Assembly: GCA_016098155.1 (NCBI GenBank)
Contig: JAAAJB010000352.1
Location: 1 to 36,944, forward strand
DNA: 36,944 nt
Source: Actinomortierella ambigua
Lineage: Eukaryota > Mortierellomycota > Mortierellomycetes > Mortierellales > Mortierellaceae
Reading direction: 5' to 3'
Shown here piece by piece: positions 10,262 through 20,418 of the stretch. Numbering within the stretch: the first letter of the stretch is position 1; each line of letters begins with the position of its first letter. The notes under the pieces are model-generated. The model was not told the origin of the DNA. It saw only the letters and a list, made by a program, of their open reading frames with translations, and did no database searches. The position numbers and the translations under genes are program-made.

Positions 10262-12015
10262 CTGTTGTTGTTGGCCATATGACGGTTGCTGGTGATCTCC
10301 ATCCACCACGCCAACGGCGATCATGGTCGGTTGGATGAGACGCGTCCAAGCCGCGTCCAAGGCCAGATGGAGGCACCGGAGGTCTGACCAGAGCTCATGT
10401 GCCTGAACTACACTATGGCGTTGGACCTGGCGCAGGATCCGACGGAGCTCCTGGTTTTGGCCCTCAATCCTTTCGACAGTTGCCCGGGCCGAGTCTAGAC
10501 GCTGGTCAACGGTCGCGCGGAGGCGGCTCTTGGTTTCGAGGTATTCTTTTTCAATAGTGGCCTAATTTTAGGAGGAAGAGGAAGACGATGAGGATAGGGA
10601 CGAAGAAGAAGAAGAGGAGGAGGAGGTGCAGTGGCCGATTGAATACATTTAAAATTTGGAGGGATAAAGTAGACACATTAAAATATTGGGAGCCACGGGA
10701 GCCACGGGAGCCGAAGAGAGGAGAGAGAGAATGAGAATATACTTTGAGGAATGGGAAGGGTCATTTTGATTGACAAAAGATACCCGCTAACACTGTTAAA
10801 AATAGGAAAGGAATGGAGGCAAGAGAGAGAGAGAGACAAAAAAAAAAGACTACATAGTGAGTTGGGACTTACAGTAAACTCTGACTTTGCGCGTTCGTGT
10901 TCTTGTTGCGCGCGAACGAGGGTCTGCTCGTGTTGAACCTGGGCCAGTTCTAAATGACACAAAGAGAGGGGGGTGAAGGGAGGGGGGGAAGGTAGAGGCA
11001 ACATTAGAATTTCTGGGAAAGAAATAAACGTCCCACAACCCACGTTACGCCCTATCCGTTCGCGTTCCTTTCTAGTGGACTAGTGGATACAAGGAAGAGC
11101 ATACTCACCGAATTGTTCCCACAAATGCTCCAAAGCAGCCTGGAGCTCATGGTTCTTATGCCTTAGCATACCTAGCTGATTCTGGAGGTGCATCGTCTTG
11201 CCTGTTCTTGCACATTCCTCTCTACCCTTCTCCACCTCCTCCTCTTTTCCTCCTTCCACCACTACCTCGTCCTCCTGCACCTCCTGCTCCTTTGAATCTT
11301 GAGAACGGTGCCAGCTATGTTCCTGGTGCTGCTGCATGGACCGCTTTGTCCGATTGAACGTGGCCATGGGTGCCGTTGATTGGATACCAAGGGGATCAGC
11401 TGAAAGAGAATATTCAGGGGGGTGCTGCATGGGTTCCATAGTCAACGCTGTCTCCCTTTCTTGCGCGTTAGTCCAATTGCGATCTTGTCCCCTGTTATGA
11501 TGGTTGTGGTCGTTGTTGCCGCTGCAGCTAGCACTGCAGTTGGCGCTGTTAGTGCTTTCCTGGTGGTGGTGGTGATGGTGGTGGTTGAGAAGGATCGAGC
11601 GGTTGTGGGGAAAGGGTTGCGCTGCTCCTGCTACTGCTCCTGCTGCTTTTGCTCCCTCTTGGTGATGATGTGGTCTAGGGTGAACGTCATGGTTGTAAGA
11701 ACAGTGACGCTCCGGAGGGGTAGAAGATGATAACAATGGCTTGGTCGAGGGAGGAGGAGGAGGAGGATCCGATGCTGCTGCTGCTGCTGCTGGGTGGACA
11801 GGACCTGGTCGGCTCTGTTGCTGTTGCCACTGCTGCTGCTTCTGCTGTCGCTTTTGCTGCTGTAGAGACTGCATGTGCGCAGAAGAGTGATATGCTTCTG
11901 AGTTCCAATGGCTTCCAACGGTGGCTCCACGGATCTCGTGCGCTTGTTGATAATGGCTTGGAGGAGGATATGGTTGCTGAGTGTACTCTTGGTGGTACTG
12001 CATATGCTGACTCAT
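8840..12015 (-). CDS. Gln/His-rich coiled-coil protein of unknown function, 901 aa, three exons
   Basis: Not recognised. Exons are 12015-11109, 10949-10873 and 10561-8840. Junctions are GTGAGT/TTTAG and GTAAGT/TTAG, and the phases close exactly. The N-terminal third is disordered, with Gln, Ala, Pro and a run of about eight His. The first predicted coiled coil spans about residues 275-395, from the end of exon 1 across exon 2 into exon 3. It contains heptad-like LQNQLGMLRHKNHELQAALE and ends near LDAAWTRLI. A long low-complexity middle with Ala, His, Ser and Pro follows (about 410-715). A second charged coiled coil spans about 720-835 (QHERDLELVKQQC, then Arg/Glu/Lys-rich). The tail is a Gln run and a short basic end. 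No membrane segment or signal peptide is evident. The splice signals precisely bridging the first coiled coil are the best evidence that the gene is real. A scaffold or transcription-related role would be a guess. Confidence 0.78.
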
Positions 12016-14218
12016 GGGAAAAATTAGAAATCCTCCTTTGCGGGGAAAAGAAAGTGGTTGCTGTTTCTTGTTTGAACAATAAGGTTCTTTGCCTTGTCCA
12101 CGCGAGGTGACTTCACTGTTTGTTCAAGGTGAGAGCAAAGTATCGGAGTTTGTCGACACAGGGAAAAAAGGCTGCCTTCTTTTAGAAATGTGAATCCTGG
12201 GGGGGGGGTGCCACGGTTTTCTCTACCGCCGAGTACCGATGGATATGTGTATGATCGGATCGAACAATTGCTCGATGCAAAAAGAAAGGACAGCGAGACG
12301 AAGGGAAAAGAAGGATATCAACTCTCTATCTTGAGCAAGTGGTGTGTTTGTAAAGGAGAGGAGGGGGGGGGGACAGAGGGAAGACGAATGAATGAATGAA
12401 ATGTCGAGGAGAAAGATAGATGGATAGAATCGAAGGGTCGAATAGGAACGAGTAATTGGGATAGTGGGCAGGGATGTGGATCTTGCTGCTTTATGAATGG
12501 TTTTTCTCTCTGTCTCTCTGTCTGCCTCTCTCTCTCCCTCTCTCTCCCTCTCTCTCTCTGTGTGTGTGTGTTTGTGTGTGTTGTGTCTCCCTCTGTTCTT
12601 CCTCTTTGGGAAAGCGACATGGTCATCAAGCCATGGAGGACAGGTGTGCTTGGTGTCTGTGTGTGGGGTGGGTGATCTAAGGGATACATGGGATGGACCA
12701 TCCAATGTTTCCATCGCGATTGATCCTGTTGCCGGGCCACTTCAGGCTCTCTCTCCCTCTTTGTTCCCTCGTTCTTTCTTTTTTTCTGTCTCTCACTTTC
12801 TCGCTCGCTCAACATCCCACCCCTTTTTTTTCCCTTCCAGCTCTTCTACCTCCTTCTAGCAAACTGTTGTACTCCCCTTTCCCCATTTTTTTTTGCCACA
12901 AATAATGAAAAGAGGCCCTTGGTGGAGACCTGGCTAAACAACAGAGCCGCCCGGTAACGGTCAAGGTGAAAGTGCAAAAGACAATGTGGGGCCTCGGTCT
13001 TGACGGAAAGGGGATCCATGACGAATTGTTGAGATCTACATGTAACCTATGGGGCCCATCAAGAAAACTACGTCGTTCCACACCTTTTTGTTCCATGTTA
13101 TCCCAACTGTCGGGTTGGGAATACCTGACACGCTGTCTACAGGTGGCGCCGATCTTCCCGTCATTCATGCAAGACAAGGGGATATTGTGTTAGGGGCTTT
13201 TGGAGAAGGGGGTCAATCCGCTCAAGAGCCTTTTTTTTTTTTTTTTTTTTTTTGCTTAGCACACCACAATTGGTTTTGCGGAGGAACCGTTTCATCACCT
13301 CCCCCCCCTTCCGCACCTTCAGCCTGCGCTTGGCGTAGGGGAGTGGAGGGGGGGGTAGTTACCAAGAAATGAACGCGCGCGGCCAGAATCCCAACCGGTC
13401 AACTTGAAGCCAATGCTGACGAAACTATGACCCCCTAGAGCAAGTCGATGACGGGGATAACTGGCAGGGTAAGTTACGCCATGGTGCCACCGTACCATAC
13501 CGTAGTGGCTTTGCGCTGCCAGACGGACATTTGTCATGCATGGTGGGCACAAGGTTTGGACGCCTGCCAATTCTGGACATTGTATGCGGGCGTGTGGAAG
13601 CAATGCAAGAAAAAAAAATAGCCTTCATCGAATCAGTGCTGATTATTGCGCAGACAATTTTTTGTGGATCAACGGAAAAAGTGGATGTTGGTGGCAATGC
13701 GCTACTTTGCCACAGCGCAGCGCAGCATACCCCCAGTGGCGTAAAATGTCCAAGCACCACACACACACACACAAGAATGTGATGAGGAGGATGTGTACAT
13801 GCATGCATGTCTGACTACAAAATTGATGGGCCATTGCTCATGTGGTCTCATTCGGGCATCTTCACCTCTCCCCAGCTGAACCAGGTCCCTTTACCTTAGT
13901 CTGCCATCTCCGAGGACAAAAGAGAAGCCGTGCGCGTGAGAATTTTTTTTGCAGAGCGAAAGAAGGGGGAGGGTCTGGACCTCGGAAGTAACATCCGTTG
14001 GCCCTTACCGGCGCTTGGTATTCTTTTTCGCTCTCTCTCTCTCTCGCTCGCTCTCTCTGCAAACGTCTACTCTCGAGCGGCTGCGCAAACGATATACAGA
14101 ACGAGCGACTTGCCCTGACAAAAAGTCAATCAATCCCCAGTAGAGCAAGATCCCACTCTTTGTCACACGAAACCTTATTTACACGCCGCCGTTTCTTGGC
14201 CTGCGAACCCATTCTGAA
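12016..14218. other. Intergenic region without a clear gene
   Basis: The left end is the upstream region of the minus-strand coiled-coil gene. CT/GT-rich microsatellites occupy about 12507-12590. A 23-base T-run (13231-13253) follows a short open frame from an ATG at 13049 that I cannot identify. The right end (about 13860-14218) leads into the promoter of the gene at 14352 and has a CT-rich tract (14031-14058). No domain-like coding was recognised. Confidence 0.55.
13231..13253 (+). repeat. T23 homopolymer
   Basis: A run of 23 T in non-coding DNA. Confidence 0.95.
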
Positions 14219-14226
14219 TATAAAAG
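14219..14226 (+). promoter_or_regulatory. TATA box of the metallo-beta-lactamase-fold gene
   Basis: TATAAAAG lies 133 bases upstream of the ATG at 14352, followed by a C/T-rich leader with CACC repeats. Confidence 0.8.
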
Positions 14227-14351
14227 GGCAAACATTCCCCCCTTCTTTTTTTTTCTTCATCAACATCGACTCTTTTATTGCAAGCATTTTCCCACCCACC
14301 AGTTTTCAAACTACACTCACTCACCCACCACCACCACCACAAGAAATCAAC

Positions 14352-15227
14352 ATGGCCCCTCAGACCTCGTTCATCTGCGTTACCTGCGGCACCAACACCC
14401 CCGCCGACACCGAGGGCCATCCCCCTTCGTGCTGCATCATCTGCGACGAGCCACGCCAGTATGTGCGCAACGGCGGCCAGGAGTGGACGACGCTGGAGGA
14501 GATGCGTGCCAGCGGCAAGTACAAGAACGCGTTTGTGCCGACGGAGGCCGACCCCGAGCACATGATCTCGATCGTGACCAAGCCGACGTTTGCGATCGGC
14601 CAACGCGCCATCCTGATCAAGACCCAGCATGGCAACGTCCTCTGGGACTGTATTACCTACCTGGACGAGGAGACCATCGAGTTTGTCAAGAGCCACGGCG
14701 GCCTCAAGGCCATCATCATCTCCCACCCGCACTACTACTCGAGTCTCAAGGACTGGTCCGAGGCCTTTGGCGGGATTCCCGTTTACACACACGTGAACGA
14801 CAAGCAGTGGGTTCAGCGATCTGCGGGTGACAACCACATCTTTTGGGAGGGCGGGGCCTTGGATCTGTTGGACGGCGAGATCAAGGTGTTGTGCCCCGGA
14901 GGCCACTTTGACGGCTCGGCGTTGCTGCTGTGGAACAAGAACCTGTTGGTGGCCGATACGATGATGGTGGCGGCCTCGCGCAAGTCGGTTTCGTTCATGT
15001 ACTCGTTCCCCAACTACTGGCCGCTGCATCCGGATGCGGTCAAGGCCATCTGGCGCCATGTCCGCCCGTATGAGATTGACAACCTGTTGGGCGCTTGGCT
15101 CGAGAAGGAGATCAAGGGCAATGGCCGCAACATCATCTACCAGAGTGCGAGGACTTATACAGAGTACATGGGTCATGATGCCAGCAAGTTTTATGATGAC
15201 GATGCAAAGGAGCTTGCCTTCAACTAA
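14352..15227 (+). CDS. Metallo-beta-lactamase-fold hydrolase-like protein, 291 aa
   Basis: Single exon. The ATG at 14352 is chosen because it follows the TATA box and leader and because the preceding open frame is CT-rich untranslated sequence. The N-terminus has a Cys4 arrangement (C9, C12, C28, C31: CVTCG and CCIICDEPRQY) that could bind zinc. An MBL-type domain follows, with GNVLWDC (about 94-100), ISHPHYYSS (about 122-130), GGHFDGSALL (about 181-190) and VADTMM (about 199-204). In the family the core signature is HxHxDH. Here the third position pair is not D-H (HPHYYSS), so classical two-metal hydrolysis is uncertain. Similar Cys-containing MBL-fold proteins of unknown function with a C-x2-C-x-x-x-RQY segment occur in fungi and bacteria. 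The protein looks cytosolic, with no signal peptide. Third-position C/G bias is strong. A genomic A-run abuts the TAA stop. Fold assignment is secure; substrate unknown. Confidence 0.93.
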   Translation: MAPQTSFICVTCGTNTPADTEGHPPSCCIICDEPRQYVRNGGQEWTTLEEMRASGKYKNAFVPTEADPEHMISIVTKPTFAIGQRAILIKTQHGNVLWDCITYLDEETIEFVKSHGGLKAIIISHPHYYSSLKDWSEAFGGIPVYTHVNDKQWVQRSAGDNHIFWEGGALDLLDGEIKVLCPGGHFDGSALLLWNKNLLVADTMMVAASRKSVSFMYSFPNYWPLHPDAVKAIWRHVRPYEIDNLLGAWLEKEIKGNGRNIIYQSARTYTEYMGHDASKFYDDDAKELAFN

Positions 15228-15249
15228 AAAAAAAAAAAAAAAAAAAAAA
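15226..15249 (+). repeat. A24 run abutting the stop codon
   Basis: The TAA stop of the MBL-fold gene continues directly into a run of A, giving 24 consecutive A on the plus strand. Confidence 0.95.
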
Positions 15250-15667
15250 CAAGGAGTAAGATAGAGCGATACCCCCTTTCTCCTCTCATACACACACACA
15301 TTCCATACATACACATATCATCAATCAATCATGTAGAGCATATGAATGAAAACCATCCAGGCTTTTTTTTTCACACAAGTACCTTCTTCTACTAAATTTC
15401 TTGGACGAGCTTAAAAGACCTGCGCAGTACAATTGGTCGGTGCGAGGGAATGTCTTAACGGTCAATTACGGGCACTCAAGCGCGTTGGCTCTGTTGCACT
15501 CGGACAATTGTCTGGTGTAGGTGGCTTGCCATGTAGGTGTTAGGAAAGTCGGCATGAAGAAATGTTCTCTCTCTGTCTCTCTCTCTATCTCTCTCTCAAA
15601 CACACTCGCTCTCCCTCTCACACACTCGCTCTCCCTCACAAACACTCTCTCTCCCTCACACACGCAC
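15250..15667. other. Intergenic region
   Basis: 3' flank of the MBL-fold gene, then a CT and CA microsatellite block (about 15565-15665) directly before the transposase-like relic. No gene seen. Confidence 0.6.
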
Positions 15668-16375
15668 ATGGTGTTCTCTAAAGCTTTGAAGGAGCAGGCT
15701 GTCGTGATGCACGAGATTCATGGTCTAGACTCCATGTCCGTTGGCACACTCTTGGGATGTTCGTATCGAAGCGTCGAGCGATGGTCGAGACAATTTCTAG
15801 AGACTGGCTCTGTCACTACATGTCCCCCCCTCTCAACTGAAGACTGGGTGGGGCGACGATATCAAGGTCTTTGTGCTTGACTATCTCACCAAACATCCAT
15901 GCTTTTCCCTCGACGAACTCTGCGAGGTTTTAAAGCTCAAGTTTCCTCGCTTGTCAGTCTCCACGTCCACCATCTGCCGCTATCTTCTTTTCGATCTCGG
16001 ACTGACCCGCAAAGTGCTTCAAAAACGGGCAAGAGAGGCACGTTCAGAGGCACGCTCAGCGGAGGTTGCCTACATTAAGCTCTCTATCGCTCAAATGTAC
16101 ATGGGTCCTCAGCAGCTGGCGGTTAGAGATCAAAACAGAAAAAGAAGACAACACTTGCGATGAAGACATACAAAGTCGACGAGAGGCATCTTCCAGTTGT
16201 GGCGCTGGGGAGCGGGGGGCGAGGGAAGGTAGAGACAGCCTCTCGCTCCTGGCCATCTTCGGAACCTGTCCTGCTTTTATCATCGAATTTGTGATGTCTT
16301 CTTCCTGTTGTCCAACATCATACTTCGGGATGTTGGCTTTTGTTGGATCGCTTTTCCCCCCCCCCACTATTTCCT
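15668..16375 (+). pseudogene. Decayed DDE (Tc1/mariner-like) transposase relic
   Basis: The region reads like the N-terminal helix-turn-helix part of a fungal DDE-type transposase, broken by frameshifts. From the ATG at 15668 the frame gives a first helix-turn-helix (ALKEQAVVMHEIHG, then LLGCSYRSVERWSRQFLETGSV). The frame is lost near the C-run at 15822-15830. In a second frame, about 15850-16163, it continues as DDIKVFVLDYLTKHPCFSLD, then SVSTSTICRYL and LGLTRKVLQKRAREAR, the usual second winged-helix motif, and PQQL just before where the first catalytic Asp normally lies. A possible third frame runs to 16375 but is very weak. No intact catalytic triad, terminal inverted repeat or target duplication could be identified. 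Assignment rests on the helix-turn-helix motifs and is moderate. Confidence 0.5.
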
Positions 16376-16812
16376 AATGCAGGATCGGAGAAAAGTCCTC
16401 ATGCCGTTATTTTTTTTTCTGTTTCTCAAAATGAGAAATGGCAAGATATAGCTAATACAAAATAACCTGTAAAACTCATGCCAACTTAAGTTGGCGTCGG
16501 AATGTTCATGATGGGACGTGTGTGTGAGCAAATGGAAAAAAAGAATGGTTATGGAGAGGGCTACGGGACCCTGCACATATCAAGCCAAACATTCATGTAG
16601 ACAGCAGATCGAGCTTGTGTTTGTTCAGATATGGATGGATAAAGCCCTGGGCAGAGTAGAGCGTACACATACATGATTGCAAGGTACTACATGAGAGCGA
16701 CTTTTTTTTTATTGCGAAAGGTAGGGAGGAAGCTTAGTCTCTCCTATTGCCAATTGCAACAACGAGTGGTGGAGGGTTATTTTGGATCAAAGTCGCACCG
16801 CCCGGCTGCTGC
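16376..16812. other. Intergenic region with 16-bp palindrome
   Basis: Holds a perfect palindrome at 16480-16495 and the 3' flank of the minus-strand peroxiredoxin gene. No gene seen. Confidence 0.6.
16480..16495. repeat. Perfect 16-bp palindrome
   Basis: GCCAACTTAAGTTGGC is its own reverse complement. It lies about 100 bases after the transposase relic and may be a regulatory site, a hairpin or a relic of the element. Confidence 0.7.
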
Positions 16813-18271
16813 TCACAGATGGGCCAGGACAGCGGATGCGCCCGAGACGGTAAGACCTCCGCTATGTACAAGGTAAAGCACGAGAGAGAGAAAAGAAAAG
16901 AGAGATGAGTTCTTTTGAATCATTTGAACATAGAAGACAGAGAGAGAGAGAGAGAAATGGAAACGTTCCTCATGTCTGATATGGCCAAACAAAAAAAAAG
17001 TGTGTATGCCCCCTTCACTTACCCAGGCTCGACTCCGAGATAGGTCACCTTGAGATGATCGATGACCATGGCGAAGCGCTGGGAGCGGATGGCGCCCATG
17101 CGCTTGGCACTCAGATCGAGCACCAGACCCGTGTCCTTGACAAAATCACCGTTGCCATCTGCCACCATGAGAACCTTGTCCTTGACGCCCAGCGATCGTC
17201 CCCAGGCATCCATCACGAACGCATCGGTGGTGGACAGGCAGACAATCAGGTCAACACCCTTGTCCTTAAATTCCTTGTACCGCTGGGCGTACCTGTTGTA
17301 TTCATGGATGTACGAGGGTGGGATAGAAGAGATGGGTATGTGAGTAAAAAAAAAAAATGCACACGCCCCGTCGTCTTTGATCAATCAGTTGGGAGATAAG
17401 AAACTAAAATTTTCTTTTTGAACCATCCCATCGAACCGAGTTCTCCCTTATTACCCCACTCCGTGGGAAAAATGGGTCAACCACACACACAACATCAACA
17501 AAGGAAACATCTCCCTCAATCTCATCAAGTTGGGGAAGGGGCAAGTGGGAAAATCCTCCTTACTCTGGCAGGTGTTGGAGACTGCAAGTCGGGGTGAAAG
17601 CACCAGGCAGGCCAAAGAGAACGACCTTCTTATCCTTCCAATCCTCGTCCGTGTTCAGCGGCTGGGGGATACCACAGGCGTCCTTCAGTTCGGGATCATA
17701 TGGACTAGAGCCATGAGAAAACAAGAAAAGTAAGAGACGGTTAGCTGAGGCGATATGTAGTGTCGATTCGTCGATCAGAGAAGAAAAAATAGCCATGGAA
17801 AGACAGAGAGAGATAGAGAATGAAAGTAACCACAACTTACATGTAGGTAAGGATGCTTTCAGGGATCTTGTTGCCGACTTGAATCTGATCAAAGATAAAC
17901 AGAAGGTGGAGTGAGTACGAGAAGGAGGTCGAGAACACGACAGAAAAAAGAAAAGACGACACCCGATCAAGCGATGTTCCATCCTCGACTGGGATGTTGC
18001 TGGTTCTAAATGTTGTAAGAGTGCCTTGTCCATCCATGTCACCAGCCATCTCAGAAAGAAAGACGACTGTTGATGGTCCCAAACACTTCCTCTCTCTGTG
18101 AAACCAACCAACCAAGGCCAGTAGGTCTATCCAGGAGGCATAAAACAGCTGCGCAGCCAGTAGTTTCGTCGTCCATAGACTGTTGCGTAAAAACGCGGCC
18201 ATCATTTGCTACGTTGATCAAGACGTCACGAAGGTGGGGGACGGGAGGGATATGAGATCCTTTCATACCAT
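16813..18271 (-). CDS. Peroxiredoxin, PRX5/Ahp1/PMP20 family, copy A, 168 aa, C-terminal AHL
   Basis: Thiol peroxidase of the PRX5 type, which reduces H2O2 and alkyl hydroperoxides. Exons are 18271-18269 (the ATG alone), 17884-17841, 17704-17564, 17292-17023 and 16861-16813, all GT-AG with phases closing on the TGA at 16813. The core has [24 protein letters not shown] with peroxidatic Cys56, a second Cys at 81 (VDLIVCLS), [22 protein letters not shown] and the Arg-containing [10 protein letters not shown]. It ends in AHL, a PTS1-like tripeptide also found on yeast Ahp1. The starting ATG is supported by an upstream TATA box and CT-rich leader, and by the matching intron in copy B. The first intron separates the initiator codon from the rest, so this start is the least certain part. 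The ATG cannot be read through because GTATGA brings a stop in frame. Confidence 0.87.
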
Positions 18272-18987
18272 GTTGTCTGAGAGAGTGTGTATGGGCACTT
18301 GGAGTGAGAGAGAGAGTGGTGTTGGGTGATGCGAAAGAGAAGAGAGTTGAAGAAGTTGGAGATGAAAGAAAAGAAAAGGAAGCTCGTTTCGCGATTTTTA
18401 TACGTGGTTGAGACTGCGCGGGTGTGAGACCAAATCCCCAACGTTTTGTGTTTGGACGTTCGTCTGCTTTCCCAAAACGGAAAAGGGGAGAGAGGATGTA
18501 CCTCACAAATGATGTATTGCCAGTGGCGCCACCCTTATCATCTGTACCTTCACATCCATGTCCAAAGCTCATTCGACCCTTTTTTTTTTTTTTGTATCTG
18601 AGTGGCGATATCGCAAACACGTAAGACTCATCGTGCAGCGGAAGCATCCAAATACGACAGAAGAGGCTTCTCGTTTGACCCCCCCCTCTCTCTCTCTGGG
18701 CCCTACTCCATCACTGCACAGTATCATAAATGGTCTAAGAACAACAACCGATGAAGAAGAGACGATGATGTGTATATTGAGTTGGGCTATGAACAATGGT
18801 ATGATGGTAGAGATTCTCCATTTACCCCTGGTTATCCTCGACGTTGCAAAAAAAAAATAGTCCTGGGTCTGCCTAGGGTTGGAGACTGCGCAGACGTGTT
18901 CTGCGCAGTTGTAGACATGGTATCCCTGCTTGATGGGTTCTTTTTTTTTTTAATGTATTGCCGGCCATCCATATGAGGAAAAGATGC
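18272..18987. other. Promoter and spacer between peroxiredoxin copies
   Basis: About 716 bases between the copy A start and the copy B stop. The part next to copy A is its promoter and leader, GA-rich on the plus strand (CT-rich in the sense direction). The remainder holds short A/T runs and no gene. Confidence 0.65.
18395..18402 (-). promoter_or_regulatory. TATA box of peroxiredoxin copy A
   Basis: TATAAAAA on the minus strand lies about 124 bases upstream of the ATG at 18271, followed by a CT-rich leader. Confidence 0.75.
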
Positions 18988-20418
18988 TTAAAGCTTGGCG
19001 AGAACAGCAGTGGCGCCAGAGACGGTGACACCAGGACTTGTAGTTTGAACAGGCACGACCAATAGCAGCAAAAACAACAACAACAACAACAACAACAAAA
19101 AATATTAGTCAAGTGAACCAGGTGGGATACATGATAAGGAATGGGAGTATCCAAAGAAAGAAAAAAAAAGACTTACGCCGACTCGACACCAATGTAGACG
19201 ACCTTGAGGTCATCGATGACCATGGCAAAGCGCTTGGAACGGACGGCGCCCATGCCCATCTTGGTCAGGTCCTGAGACAAGCCAGTCTTCTGGATAAACT
19301 CGCCGTTGCCGTCCGCAGCCATGATGATCTTGTCGTTGACCTTGGTCCACTTGCCCCAAGCATCCATAACAAAGGCATCGGCTGTCGACAAGCAAACGAC
19401 AGTGTCCACACCCTTGTTGGCCAGGTCGCTGAACTTTTCGTGGAATCTAATGATGAAAGAAGAAGCAATCAAGGAGAGAAGAGGTGTTAGGGACAAACGG
19501 GCTCCTGCCTTCTCCATGGACGAGTCGCGGTTTTTGTACGAACAAAGGAAATAAAGAAGGGCCATGTCGGAAGATATTGACCCAGGTGAAAGACGATCCT
19601 TCCTGATAGGAGATAGGAGTCACCAAGACATCATAGTGGAATATGCGACGGAGGAAATGTTACCAATTCCTGTAAATGGCCTTTTTTTTTTCTTATTCGA
19701 GTGGATTGACACCTCACCCACTTTCCAAATGTGGTGGTGGCGAGGAAAGACAAAAAAAGGGCAAAAAAGGCGACAGGAAAAGCCACGACTTACTCTGGCA
19801 GGTGCGAGTTGTTGCAGGTAGGGGTAAAAGCTCCAGGAACGCCAAAGAGAACAACCTTCTTGCCCTTGAACGACTCAGTGCTCAGAACCTGAGGAATGCC
19901 GCAAGCGTTAGCCAGCTTTGGGTCATATGGGCTAATGTGATAGGGGAGAGATGAACATCGCAGGTTTTGGCTTAATAATTATTTCGATCCCCTACATGAA
20001 AATAAGACAAAGGGGAAGAAGGGAGGACAACATCCACATGAATGGTGAGCGGGTAAGCTTACCAATACTTCAGGTTGACGATAGGGATCGTGTCGCCGAT
20101 TTGGATCTACCCAGCGACGGATAAAAGGGAGGCAGAGGGGGAAAGTGTTAGCTCTATCGGTCCAATTGGAGCACTGCAAAGGACAAAGTCAGGTACGATG
20201 TGATGATCATCCGGGCGGGGTCAGATATACAGGTGTGCCTGTATTTTGATTAATCGATCTTGGCTAAGACAGCCAGCTGGAGCAACCAAACAAGACGACA
20301 CGAGTGGGCAAGTTCGGGGACTCCTTTGCCCGCAATGAAACACTAGACACAACAGCAACAGGGCAGCATGAAAAAAAAAGTGAGTCTTTCAAAGCAAGCG
20401 GTTAATTACCTGGGCCAT
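18988..20418 (-). CDS. Peroxiredoxin, PRX5/Ahp1/PMP20 family, copy B, 169 aa, C-terminal AKL
   Basis: Thiol peroxidase paralogous to copy A. Exons are 20418-20410 (MAQ), 20106-20063, 19931-19794, 19446-19177 and 19036-18988, all GT-AG and closing on the TAA at 18988. Exon sizes 44, 138, 270 and 49 match 44, 141, 270 and 49 in copy A, and every intron phase is the same, so the two are a tandem duplication. The active site is [16 protein letters not shown] with peroxidatic Cys57. A second Cys lies at 82 (VDTVVCLS), and the Arg helix is [10 protein letters not shown]. The C-terminus is AKL, a canonical PTS1 variant and the signal on Candida boidinii Pmp20, so peroxisomal import is likely. The gene is divergent from the carrier gene at 21327. 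Family assignment is secure. Resolving-Cys role not assignable from sequence alone. Confidence 0.93.

Noticed and set aside
14175..15314. 379-codon minus-strand frame opposite the MBL-fold gene
   Set aside because: Antisense shadow caused by GC-ending codons of the real gene.
17837..18205. ORF beginning [14 protein letters not shown] within intron 1 of peroxiredoxin A
   Set aside because: It ends at a poor donor (GTGTCG), has no counterpart in copy B, and the intron is coherent without it.
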